DNA of 64,000 bases from Gordonia sp. SL306. Its GTDB lineage: Bacteria > Actinomycetota > Actinomycetes > Mycobacteriales > Mycobacteriaceae. The position numbers and the translations under genes are program-made. Positions 9,484 through 17,090 of the stretch are shown piece after piece; positions within the stretch are counted from its first letter, which is position 1; every line of letters begins with the position of its first letter. Below the pieces are notes generated by a model that did no database searches, was not told the origin of the DNA, and saw only the letters and a list, made by a program, of their open reading frames with translations. The stretch is from contig NZ_CP113063.1 of assembly GCF_026625785.1 (NCBI RefSeq), positions 2,294,001 to 2,358,000 on the forward strand. The letters are read 5' to 3'.

Positions 9484-11210
9484 TGTCCGACATCGCCAAG
9501 CCAGCGACCACCCACCCTGCGGCCGCACGAGAAGCCGCCACTCCTCACGCGACGGTGCCCGCGTTGGAGGTCAACGACCTGCGGGTCACCTTCGCGTATC
9601 CGCGGCCCGCGGTCGCGGGCATCAGCCTTCGGGTGGACCGCGGCCAGATCCTCGCACTCGTGGGCGAATCGGGCTCCGGTAAGACCATGACGGCCCGGGC
9701 CGGGATCGGGCTCCTCCCCGAAACCGCCACCGCGACCGGATCCGTCAAGGTGGACGGCGTCGAGATGCTCAACAGATCCGAGAAGGAACTCAATGCCGTC
9801 CGCGGGACCCGGGTCGCGATGATCTTCCAGGAACCGCAGACCGCTCTCAACCCGGTCCAGACCATCGGGTGGCAACTGCGCCAGGCATTGCGTACCCACC
9901 GGCGACTCTCCCGGCGAGATGCCCATCAGCAGGCCGTCGAACTGTTGCGGCTGGTCGAGATCCCCGATCCGGAACAGCGCGCCGGACAGTATCCCCACCA
10001 ACTCTCCGGCGGGCAGAAGCAGCGTGTGGTGATCGCGCTGGCGCTGGCCAACGACCCGGTGCTCCTGCTCGCCGACGAGCCGACCACGGCACTCGACGTC
10101 TCCGTGCAACGTGAGATCCTCGATCTCCTGCTTCGCCTCCGCGACCGCACCGACGCCGGAATCCTGCTCATCACCCACAACCTCGGCGTCGTCGCCGACA
10201 TCGCCGACCGCGTGGTGGTGGTCCAGCTCGGTGAGGTTGTCGAACGTGGCGACGTCTATGACATCTTCGCCGCGCCGACGCAGCCGTACACCAAGCAGCT
10301 GCTGGCCGCCGTCCCCACGTTGCCCTCCCCCACCGATGATCGCTCCGACGACGAGCGGGCCGACGACGAATCCGACGACGATGCGCTCACGTCGACGGCG
10401 GTGGTGCACGTCGACGACATCACGGTGCGTCATCCGGGCAGATTCGGCAGCCCACCGCACACCGCCCTCGCGGGTGTCTCGTTGACGGTCCATCCCGGCG
10501 AGGTGGTCGGCGTGGTCGGCGAGTCGGGATCGGGAAAGACCACGCTCGGCCGCACCATCGGCGGTCTCATCGCACCAGTCGCCGGCCGGATCGTGCTCGG
10601 CGGCAAGGACATCGCTCAGGTGTCACGCACGAAGTTGCGGAACGTACGTCGTACGATCGCGTTCGTCCCGCAGGATCCGACGGCATCGCTCGACCCTCGG
10701 TTCACCGTGGCCGAGTCGATCCGCGAACCGCTGGAGATCCACCGCCTCGGCACGCGCGACCAGCAGAACACACGGGTCGGCGCACTACTCGACGCCGTTC
10801 AGCTGCCGCGCACGTTTGCGGGCAGATTGCCGCACGAACTCTCCGGCGGCCAGCGCCAGCGGGTCGCCCTCGCCCGCGCTCTCTCGGTCGAGCCCGCCTT
10901 GCTGATCGCCGACGAACCGACGAGCGCACTCGACGTCTCGGTGCAGGCTCGTGTTCTCGAGCTCTTCGCACAACTGCAGCGGGACCTGGGATTCGCCGCG
11001 CTGTTCATCAGTCACGATCTGGCCGTCGTCGAGCAGGTCGCCGATCGGGTGGCCGTCCTGCGCGACGGAAGCCTGGTGGAGACCGGCGACGCCCGGACCG
11101 TGCTGTCGGCGCCGCGTGACGCCTACACGCGGGAGCTGCTCTCAGCCGTCCCCTACCCCGACCCGGTTCGGCAGCGCGCCGGCCGTCAGGTGCCCGCCGG
11201 CTCCCGCTGA
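9483..11210 (+). CDS. ABC importer double ATPase (DppD-DppF type fusion)
   Basis: A 575-residue protein with two complete nucleotide-binding domains in tandem. Domain 1 (about residues 20-275) has Walker A GESGSGKT, signature LSGGQKQR and Walker B LLLADEPTTAL. Domain 2 (about 310-560) repeats them as GESGSGKT, LSGGQRQR and LIADEPTSAL. An acidic linker with DDRSDDERADDESDDD joins them. In many peptide and nickel importers these are separate subunits; the fused form is also common in Actinobacteria. It powers the two permeases encoded just upstream. Nothing clearly terminator-like follows the stop. Confidence 0.93.
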   Translation: MSDIAKPATTHPAAAREAATPHATVPALEVNDLRVTFAYPRPAVAGISLRVDRGQILALVGESGSGKTMTARAGIGLLPETATATGSVKVDGVEMLNRSEKELNAVRGTRVAMIFQEPQTALNPVQTIGWQLRQALRTHRRLSRRDAHQQAVELLRLVEIPDPEQRAGQYPHQLSGGQKQRVVIALALANDPVLLLADEPTTALDVSVQREILDLLLRLRDRTDAGILLITHNLGVVADIADRVVVVQLGEVVERGDVYDIFAAPTQPYTKQLLAAVPTLPSPTDDRSDDERADDESDDDALTSTAVVHVDDITVRHPGRFGSPPHTALAGVSLTVHPGEVVGVVGESGSGKTTLGRTIGGLIAPVAGRIVLGGKDIAQVSRTKLRNVRRTIAFVPQDPTASLDPRFTVAESIREPLEIHRLGTRDQQNTRVGALLDAVQLPRTFAGRLPHELSGGQRQRVALARALSVEPALLIADEPTSALDVSVQARVLELFAQLQRDLGFAALFISHDLAVVEQVADRVAVLRDGSLVETGDARTVLSAPRDAYTRELLSAVPYPDPVRQRAGRQVPAGSR

Positions 11211-11304
11211 GCTTCCGCCGAGGGGACGCGGTTGCGGCCAGAACTCGTTTGTCCCGCTAATCATTCCGTCGTCATCCAGTTGACCGAACAGCGTCGACGG
11301 CAGG

Positions 11305-11320
11305 TGTGATCTGGATTACA
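11305..11320. promoter_or_regulatory. Crp-like binding site upstream of a very short ORF
   Basis: TGTGA-N6-TTACA differs from the mycobacterial Crp (Rv3676) consensus TGTGA-N6-TCACA by one base. It lies 42 bp upstream of the short ORF at 11362 and in the gap after the transporter operon. A TTGACC hexamer is at 11280-11285. Assignment is by pattern only. Confidence 0.4.
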
Positions 11321-11361
11321 CTTGGGTCTTCGGTGCGAAGAGCCGGAGGGAGGTGTCCCTT

Positions 11362-11427
11362 ATGTTCGGTCTGATCTCAGAACTGGTGTTCAACATCCTC
11401 CGAGCTGTCGGCGGCTTCCTGTGGTGA
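11362..11427 (+). CDS. Possible 21-residue amphipathic peptide
   Basis: An ATG at 11362 begins a 21-codon frame ending TGA at 11425, encoding a hydrophobic peptide that starts MFGLISELVF and ends VGGFLW. GGAGGGAGG stands at good spacing upstream, stronger than most Shine-Dalgarno sites in the window, and a Crp-like palindrome lies further upstream. The peptide could form one amphipathic helix at a membrane. No homologue is known to me. A chance ORF cannot be excluded, but the SD and site combination is unusual for noise. Confidence 0.4.
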   Translation: MFGLISELVFNILRAVGGFLW

Positions 11428-11514
11428 GCAAGACACGTTGAGCAACAACGTGATTCGCTCTCATTTCCTGTATATCGTTGTGCACCAATATCTCTCACAA
11501 GCCCACTTCCGGAG

Positions 11515-12357
11515 TCAGGTGAGTGATGCGATCGCGCGGTCGGCCGTCGTCGGGGTGAAGTAGTCGATCGCGGGCAGGATTGCGCGCAGGGCTGCCGGCG
11601 CCACGTCGGTGGGCCGATGCGTGACCGCGCGCAGGATCCACCGGCCCGCCTCTTCCACACTGAGTGCGTGCACGTCGTCGTATTCGGCAGTGGGCGCGAT
11701 CATCTCGGTACGCACCAATGGGTAGAGCACGTTGGTCGCGCGCACGCCCGGATGCGCGTTCTCGGCGTTGAGGCTGCGGCCGAAGATGGCGAGCGCGTTC
11801 TTGGACGCCGCGTAGGCCGAGAAGCGGGGAAACGTATTCGCCATGATCCCCCACGTACAGACGTTCACGAACTGTCCGCGGCCCCGTTCCACCATGCCGG
11901 GCAGCAGTCCCAGCGTCAGCTGCACCGGCGCGAAGTAGTTGAGCTGCATGGTGCGCTGGTAGTCGTGCAGACGATCGACCGAATCGAACACTGTCCGCCG
12001 GATCGAGTGGCCCGCGTTGTTGACGAGAACGTCGACCTCCTCGTCCGCGAGGTCGGCCACCAGCATTTCGATGGCCTTCTCGTCGGACAGATCGCACGTC
12101 CGGTAGGCACAGCCCGTTTCCCCTGCCAGAGAGCGCAGTTCGTCCTCTCGTCGCGCGACCGCGATGACGCGGGCGCCCCGCTGGGCGAGCAGCGTGGTGG
12201 CCTGTCGGCCGATCCCGGCCGACGCCCCGGTGACCACGATCGTGAGGCCGGTGATGTCGCGGCCGGGGCCCGCGAGAACGTCCTCGACAACGGCCGGGAG
12301 GAGACTACGGCGCTGGACCAGGTCCATCAGCGTGCTGGTCAGGGAAAGGGATGCCAT
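11515..12357 (-). CDS. Short-chain dehydrogenase/reductase (SDR)
   Basis: An SDR of about 280 residues. VVTGASAGIGRQA is the nucleotide-binding glycine motif near residue 40, NNAGHS the NAG motif, and FSAYAASKNALAIFG holds the active-site YxxxK. A segment of about 35 residues with LVQRRSLLPAVVEDVLAG precedes the Rossmann fold. Arg in AVARREDEL after the second strand favours NADP(H). I chose the ATG at 12357, which has GGAG ten bases upstream; an ATG three codons earlier is an alternative. It stands alone between oppositely oriented genes. Substrate unknown; the type often acts on lipid or steroid alcohols. Confidence 0.85.
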   Translation of the reverse strand: MASLSLTSTLMDLVQRRSLLPAVVEDVLAGPGRDITGLTIVVTGASAGIGRQATTLLAQRGARVIAVARREDELRSLAGETGCAYRTCDLSDEKAIEMLVADLADEEVDVLVNNAGHSIRRTVFDSVDRLHDYQRTMQLNYFAPVQLTLGLLPGMVERGRGQFVNVCTWGIMANTFPRFSAYAASKNALAIFGRSLNAENAHPGVRATNVLYPLVRTEMIAPTAEYDDVHALSVEEAGRWILRAVTHRPTDVAPAALRAILPAIDYFTPTTADRAIASLT

Positions 12358-12580
12358 GGGCTTCATTCTCCACGGGAGGTCGGGACGGGGATCAGCAGCC
12401 CGAACTTCAAGGTGCGCAGGCGGATGTCCTCGTTCACCGATACGGCAATAGGTCACCGCCCGACCTCGCCATGGTGCTCATGCCGGCGCCAGGTCACGTT
12501 CGGGACATTCCAGGTCATCGACGCGACTACCATGGGGACATCCACGTCAGCACCGAGCAGATCCACCGCCTGGAGCGGCC

Positions 12581-12769
12581 ATGAGCGCCGAGAGCCGGGG
12601 AGATGGCGACCGCGCCCGCCGTCCGTGGGCCTATGTGCGCAGGCCGGAGCGCCCGATCTTCGGCGAACCCGCGCCGGAGTTGCGGTTCCTCGACGAGCTC
12701 GACGGGCCCGATACCCCCGCAGACGATGCCCCTCCTGATGCCGACGCGTCGGTCGAGACCAGCGATTGA
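12581..12769 (+). CDS. Small acidic hypothetical protein
   Basis: A 62-residue frame with an ATG preceded by GGAG at about eight bases. The N-terminal half is basic (RGDGDRARRPWAYVRRPERP) and the C-terminal half very acidic (LRFLDELDGPD, DDAPPDADAS). No membrane segment, signal peptide or known motif is visible. It lies between the divergent SDR gene and the multicopper oxidase gene, 84 bp before the latter, so it could be co-transcribed with it. I do not recognise a family. High-GC DNA gives many such frames, hence the moderate confidence. Confidence 0.45.
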   Translation: MSAESRGDGDRARRPWAYVRRPERPIFGEPAPELRFLDELDGPDTPADDAPPDADASVETSD

Positions 12770-12853
12770 GCCAGGCCGGTTCGGCGCGACGAGACCCCAG
12801 GTAACTTCTCCACGGGGTCTCAATAAGCGCAACTGATCGGGGGATGAGCAAGC

Positions 12854-14701
12854 GTGGGCGCGAACATCGGTCGTCGACAACTACTCGTGGGAGCGGCGGC
12901 AGCCGCCGCAGCGGCACGGCTCGGCAGGGGAACCGCGGCGGCCGAGCCCGCGCCGCCACCGCCATACCCGACGATCTTCCACTCGCCACCGATGGAGAAG
13001 TACGTCGACGAACTACCGGTGCCGAAGGTGATCACGTCGTCGCCGACAGAACCGATCGAGATGGTCGCCCGGTCCACCACGACGCGCTTCCACCGCGACC
13101 AGCCGCGGGTGCCGGCGATGGGGTACAACGACGAGTCGTATCACGGCCCCACGATCGAAGCCCACGTCGACGAGCAGACGACTCTCCATTACCGCAGCGA
13201 GCTCGGCAGGCACACCTTCGCCGCAGATCTCGACACCACGCTCCATGGTGTCTCCGAGAGTTATCGCAGCAGCCCGCCCACGTCGTTGCATCTGCATGGC
13301 GGCGCCACACCCCCGCAGTTCGACGGGCATCCACAACGCCTTCTGCTGCCCCACCACGGCACATCGCTGCTGGAGTACCCGAATCGTCAAGAGGCCGGGC
13401 ATCTCTGGTATCACGACCATGCCATGGGCATCACCCGCGCCAACGTCTACGCAGGTCTCACCGGGATGTACTTTCTGCGCGACGGCTACGACACCGGCGG
13501 CGCCGACAACCCCCTCGGTTTGCCGTCCGGACCGCATGAGATCCCACTCATCCTGCAGGAAAAGGTCTTTCACGACGACGGCCGACAGAGTCTGCGATCC
13601 ACACCCGTGGTACCGCAGGGCTTGTGGGAGGGCGGAGCCGTCGGTGATCGGGGTGTGGTGAACGGCCGGGTATGGCCGAAGATGACAGTTGCCCGCGGGA
13701 TGTACCGGTTCCGCCTCATCAACGCCGCGTCGTTCTCGGTCTGGCGGCTGTTCTTCTCCAACCGCATGCGCTTCTGGGTGATCGGGAACGAGGGCGGTCT
13801 GCTCAACGAGCCAGTACGGAGCGCCTCCATCCTGGTGGCGCCCGCCGAGCGATTCGACATCCTGGTGGACTTCAGTTCGCTCGCGCCCGGTGAATCGGTC
13901 GAGCTCTGCAACGATCTGACGCCACCCTTCCAGGCGGCCGTGCTGGGCGAGGTCGCGTTGTCGAGGTTCTGCAGGTTCACCGCGGGTACGGAACGTGGCG
14001 ACCGACGCCCGGTGCCGACCACTCTGCGCGGTGGGCGAAATCGGCCGGCCCGGATCCCTCCACCCGCACGGCCAGACGTGATCCGACGGGTGTCCGTGTC
14101 ACAGCCGTACGAGGTCCGCCTGCCGCCGGCGATCATGTCGCTCAACAATCTGCGCTTCAGCGATCCACAGATCGAAAAGCCCCGGGAGGGCACCGTCGAG
14201 CGCTGGGACATCATCAACATCACGCCCGACCCGCATCCGATCCATCTGCACCTCATCATGTTCCGGGTCCTCGGGCGACGTCCTCTCCGCACCGTCGACT
14301 ACCAGGCGGCGAATCCGCAGCCGCCCATCGGCACCCGGTGGGCGCCGGACCCGAGCAACTTCTACGCCGGGCCGATGCGCCCGGCCGCCGCGTGGGAGGC
14401 CGGGTGGAAGGACACCGTGCGGGCCGACGGCGGCCAGGTGACCTCGATCCTCGTCCGGTTCCCCCGGGCCGACGAACTCGGCTTCGATCCAGACGCGATC
14501 TTCTCGTCCGACCCGACCGACTCGCGCACGCGACCGGCCCACGGTCGATCGGTCGCGCCGCACATGTCCGGAAGCCACCACGCCGGTGCGATGCCGGCAC
14601 ACGGAATGGTCACCACCGACCTACAGGGCTACGTCTGGCACTGCCACATCCTCGATCACGAAGACCACGACATGATGTTGCGATATCGGCTGGTGCCGTG
14701 A
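12854..14701 (+). CDS. Tat-exported multicopper oxidase (CotA/laccase-like)
   Basis: A 615-residue multicopper oxidase. The N-terminus GANIGRRQLLVGAAAAAAAA is a twin-arginine signal. All four copper motifs are present in order: LHLHGG, WYHDHAMG, HPIHLHLIMF and the C-terminal HCHILDHEDHDMM, in which the Met is the axial ligand of the type 1 copper. The layout fits the CotA/phenoxazinone-synthase/bilirubin-oxidase group of three-cupredoxin enzymes, which oxidise phenols or metals with reduction of oxygen to water outside the cytoplasm. The start is the GTG at 12854, with GGGGGATG upstream. A His/Met-rich stretch before the last motif (MSGSHHAGAMPAHGM) could bind extra copper. It is followed by the convergent tRNA-Leu. 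Confidence 0.93.
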   Translation: MGANIGRRQLLVGAAAAAAAARLGRGTAAAEPAPPPPYPTIFHSPPMEKYVDELPVPKVITSSPTEPIEMVARSTTTRFHRDQPRVPAMGYNDESYHGPTIEAHVDEQTTLHYRSELGRHTFAADLDTTLHGVSESYRSSPPTSLHLHGGATPPQFDGHPQRLLLPHHGTSLLEYPNRQEAGHLWYHDHAMGITRANVYAGLTGMYFLRDGYDTGGADNPLGLPSGPHEIPLILQEKVFHDDGRQSLRSTPVVPQGLWEGGAVGDRGVVNGRVWPKMTVARGMYRFRLINAASFSVWRLFFSNRMRFWVIGNEGGLLNEPVRSASILVAPAERFDILVDFSSLAPGESVELCNDLTPPFQAAVLGEVALSRFCRFTAGTERGDRRPVPTTLRGGRNRPARIPPPARPDVIRRVSVSQPYEVRLPPAIMSLNNLRFSDPQIEKPREGTVERWDIINITPDPHPIHLHLIMFRVLGRRPLRTVDYQAANPQPPIGTRWAPDPSNFYAGPMRPAAAWEAGWKDTVRADGGQVTSILVRFPRADELGFDPDAIFSSDPTDSRTRPAHGRSVAPHMSGSHHAGAMPAHGMVTTDLQGYVWHCHILDHEDHDMMLRYRLVP

Positions 14702-14710
14702 GCGGACACC

Positions 14711-14744
14711 AAAAAGGTCAGGCCGCATTTCTGCAACCTGACCT
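14711..14744 (-). terminator. Rho-independent terminator of tRNA-Leu
   Basis: AGGTCAGG (14715-14722) pairs perfectly with CCTGACCT (14737-14744). Read on the minus strand, the hairpin is followed directly by a run of five T, so it ends the tRNA-Leu transcript. It may also stop the convergent oxidase transcript. Confidence 0.8.
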
Positions 14745-14772
14745 CTGTCATCGAACTGAGCTGAACTGCTCG

Positions 14773-14858
14773 TGGTGGGCGAAGGGGGACTTGAACCCCC
14801 ACGTCCCGAAGGACACTGGCACCTGAAGCCAGCGCGTCTGCCATTCCGCCACTCGCCC
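14773..14858 (-). tRNA. tRNA-Leu (CAG)
   Basis: The minus strand folds as a class II tRNA: acceptor GGGCGAG pairing with the 3' TTCGCCC, anticodon loop TTCAGGT with anticodon CAG, a long variable arm (TGTCCTTCGGGACG), and T-arm GGGGGTTCAAGTCCCCC. Discriminator A and a genomically encoded CCA follow. Length with CCA is 86 nt. A terminator lies just downstream. The position next to fhaA matches the tRNA-Leu near fhaA in mycobacteria. Confidence 0.97.
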
Positions 14859-15247
14859 GTGGCCGTCTGCGTGAGACTGGAAGACGATAGCAAGGCCGGT
14901 GGGCGGAAGTAAAACCGGTTGGCGGCCCCACCGCACCCGTCCGGGTGGCCAGTCACGCGGGTCTGGCGACACAACGCGGGTAGTCGACGGCCCGCGCGGG
15001 CCGAATGCACCCGCGTTTGCCGAGCTGAATACCCCGATTCGTGATCAGAAATACGCGTATATGCGCTGGTCACATCCGGTTCGGAGAGTATGGTGATGAG
15101 CACGACGTCGGTGGTGCTGATGTTGCGCGCGGTGCTGCATTGACGGGAACCCCGTCATAATGGGCACAATCGGTATCATCTATCAAGGCCATACGCACGG
15201 CGACACGCCATGGCCGTCTGGAACCGAGCCGCGAAGGGAGGTCGCCG
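14859..15247. other. Intergenic region between tRNA-Leu and fhaA
   Basis: These 389 bases hold the divergent promoters of tRNA-Leu and fhaA. I see no gene of normal size. A 15-codon frame (15096-15143, MSTTSVVLMLRAVLH) has GGAG upstream and could be a leader peptide, but nothing more supports it. TATCAT at 15173-15178 is a possible -10 element for fhaA, and TTGACG (15140-15145) is too far from it to be its -35 box. Confidence 0.4.
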
Positions 15248-16444
15248 GTGGGCATTCTGCAGCGTATTGAGCGCAAGCTCGAGGGCGCCGTCGACGACGG
15301 CTTCGCACGGGTCTTCGGGGGCCAGGTCGCCCCACAGGAGATCGAGAACGGACTGCAGCGAGAGGCCGAGGAATCCCTCGAGGATCTCGGCGACGGTGCA
15401 GTCCTCGCTCCGAACAGCTATACGTTGTTGTTCAGTCCCACCGACTACGAGCAGATCGCGGCCGAGTACGAACTGAATCGCAAGACGTTCTCCAAGCATC
15501 TCGAGAACTTCATCTCCGACAATGGCTGGCAGACCTACGGCCGGGTGGTCGTAGAGTTCGACCAGTCGCCGTCGTTGCATACGGGTATATTCCGCGCCCG
15601 CGGTGCGGTGAACCCGGATGTGCGTCTGCGGCCTGTCGCGTCCGGTCCGCAACGACCACCAGCACAGCAGCACCCACAACGTGCACACCGAGAAGTAGGA
15701 GCCCCACAAATGACCAACAACCCCGGATACGACCAGCGCAGGGGCACCGACCCGGCGTACGACCAGGGTGGCCAGCAAGGTGGCTACGACTACCCGCAGG
15801 GTGGTTACGAGCAGGGTTACGCCCAGCAGCCCGGCTACGACCAGGCCTACGCGCAGCAGGGATATGGACAGCCCGGGTACGGCCAGCAGGGTTACGACCA
15901 GGGCTACCAGCAAGGTGGCTACGACCAGAACTATGCGCAACAGCCCGGCTACGACCAGGGCTACCAGCAGGGCGGCTACGACCAGAACTATGCACAGCAG
16001 CCCGGCTACGACCAGGGCTACCAGCAGGGCGGCTACGACCCCGCATACGCACAACAGCCCGGCTACGACTACCAGCAGGGCTATGCCCAGCAGCCGCAGT
16101 ACGGCTACCAGCAGGGCGGCTACGACCAGGGTTATGCGCAGCCGGGTGGTTACGCGCCTGCGGCGATCACCCTGCTGCTCGAAGACGGCAGCAACCGCAC
16201 CTTCCAGCTACGTGACGGATCGAACATCATCGGCCGCGGCCAGGACGCACAGTTCCGTCTCCCGGACACCGGCGTGTCGCGCCGGCACGTGGAGATCCGC
16301 TGGGACGGCTCCACCGCGATGCTGACCGATCTGAACTCGACCAACGGCACCACGGTCAACGACCTCCAGGTCAGCAGCTGGGAACTCGCCGACGGCGACC
16401 GTATCCGCGTCGGGCATTCCGACATCACCGTCCGGTTCCAGTAG
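15248..16444 (+). CDS. fhaA: FhaA, FHA-domain cell-envelope regulator
   Basis: A 398-residue orthologue of M. tuberculosis FhaA (Rv0020c). The N-terminal 125 residues ([20 protein letters not shown], then [13 protein letters not shown]) are the DUF3662/FhaA_N domain, found with FHA proteins of the kinase locus. Residues 155-300 are a low-complexity Gly-Tyr-Gln-rich region with 19-residue repeats. The last 90 residues form an FHA domain ([35 protein letters not shown]) that binds phosphothreonine. In mycobacteria FhaA is a PknB substrate, partners MviN and affects peptidoglycan synthesis. The start is a GTG with GGGAGG upstream. A strong internal start at 15710 could give a form without the N-terminal domain. 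A hairpin follows the stop. Confidence 0.95.
   Translation: MGILQRIERKLEGAVDDGFARVFGGQVAPQEIENGLQREAEESLEDLGDGAVLAPNSYTLLFSPTDYEQIAAEYELNRKTFSKHLENFISDNGWQTYGRVVVEFDQSPSLHTGIFRARGAVNPDVRLRPVASGPQRPPAQQHPQRAHREVGAPQMTNNPGYDQRRGTDPAYDQGGQQGGYDYPQGGYEQGYAQQPGYDQAYAQQGYGQPGYGQQGYDQGYQQGGYDQNYAQQPGYDQGYQQGGYDQNYAQQPGYDQGYQQGGYDPAYAQQPGYDYQQGYAQQPQYGYQQGGYDQGYAQPGGYAPAAITLLLEDGSNRTFQLRDGSNIIGRGQDAQFRLPDTGVSRRHVEIRWDGSTAMLTDLNSTNGTTVNDLQVSSWELADGDRIRVGHSDITVRFQ
15890..16060 (+). repeat. Three tandem 57-bp coding repeats in fhaA
   Basis: Three in-frame copies (15890-15946, 15947-16003, 16004-16060) encode the 19-residue unit [19 protein letters not shown]; the third has DPAYAQQP at its end. Shorter Gly-Tyr-Gln units surround them from 15765 to 16150. 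Such low-complexity Tyr/Gln/Gly sequence is disordered and can vary in copy number by slippage. Confidence 0.9.
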
Positions 16445-16458
16445 TCCCCAGTCATCCA

Positions 16459-16482
16459 CCCGGTCTCCTACGAGAGACCGGG
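16459..16482 (+). terminator. Hairpin after fhaA
   Basis: CCCGGTCTC (16459-16467) pairs perfectly with GAGACCGGG (16474-16482) around a six-base loop. It begins 14 bp after the fhaA stop and lacks a U-run, as is common in Actinobacteria. It implies that fhaA is transcribed separately from the fhaB operon. Confidence 0.65.
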
Positions 16483-16534
16483 CGTTGATACTGAACTGTC
16501 ACATCTCAATGTCGGCGAAATCAGCGTCTGCCCA

Positions 16535-16540
16535 TAAGAT
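16535..16540 (+). promoter_or_regulatory. Possible -10 box of the fhaB-pknB operon
   Basis: TAAGAT lies 86 bp before the fhaB start in a 143-bp gap that follows the fhaA hairpin. A weak GTCGGC is about 18 bp upstream. The six downstream genes overlap or nearly touch, so a promoter is needed here. Confidence 0.3.
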
Positions 16541-16625
16541 GCAGTCGGGTCCGTTTCAACGACAAGGCGCCCGGGGTGGAACGAGCGGGCCGCGAGAGGC
16601 GATGGCGCTGGAGGTGAACACGTAA

Positions 16626-17090
16626 ATGCAGGGCTTGGTGCTGCAGCTGACCCGATTCGGGTTCTTGCTGCTGCTCTGGTTGTTCGTCTACGCCGTCATC
16701 CGCACGCTCCGGGCCGATATCGCGACCGCCGGTGGGAGCCGGCTGGCGCGCTACACGCGGGGCGACAAGCGCGACCGGTCGGCTCGGGCCGCCCGTGGCT
16801 CGGCGCGCTACCTCGTCGTCACGCATGGTGCGCTGGCCAACACCCGCATCACTCTCGGCACCCAGCCGGTGCTGCTCGGCCGCGCCGACGACTCGACGCT
16901 GGTGCTGACGGATGACTATGCGTCCGAGCGGCATGCTCGGCTGTCGCGGCGCGGTGACGACTGGTACGTCGAAGACCTGGGGTCCACCAACGGCACCTAC
17001 CTCGACCGGTCCAAGGTGACGACGGCCGTCAAAGTCCCCATCAGCACCCCGATTCGCATCGGCAAGACCGTGATCGAGCTGCGCCCGTGA
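16626..17090 (+). CDS. fhaB: FhaB (FipA-type), FHA-domain membrane protein
   Basis: A 154-residue orthologue of M. tuberculosis FhaB/FipA (Rv0019c). One N-terminal membrane helix (FGFLLLLWLFVYAVIRTL, residues 11-28) is followed by a basic linker and a C-terminal FHA domain with LLGRADDSTLVL, SERHARLSRR and GSTNGTYLDR. The Ser, Arg and Asn residues that bind phosphothreonine are present. In mycobacteria the protein is phosphorylated by PknA and links kinase signalling to FtsZ and division. GGAGGTG stands 11 bases before the ATG. Its stop overlaps the GTG start of pstP by four bases. Confidence 0.95.
   Translation: MQGLVLQLTRFGFLLLLWLFVYAVIRTLRADIATAGGSRLARYTRGDKRDRSARAARGSARYLVVTHGALANTRITLGTQPVLLGRADDSTLVLTDDYASERHARLSRRGDDWYVEDLGSTNGTYLDRSKVTTAVKVPISTPIRIGKTVIELRP

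Noticed and set aside
15096..15143. 15-codon leader peptide upstream of fhaA
   Set aside because: Has an SD-like GGAG but no regulatory codons, no attenuator hairpin and no link to fhaA.
15890..16060. 57-bp repeats in fhaA as CRISPR or satellite DNA
   Set aside because: They are in-frame coding repeats without spacers.
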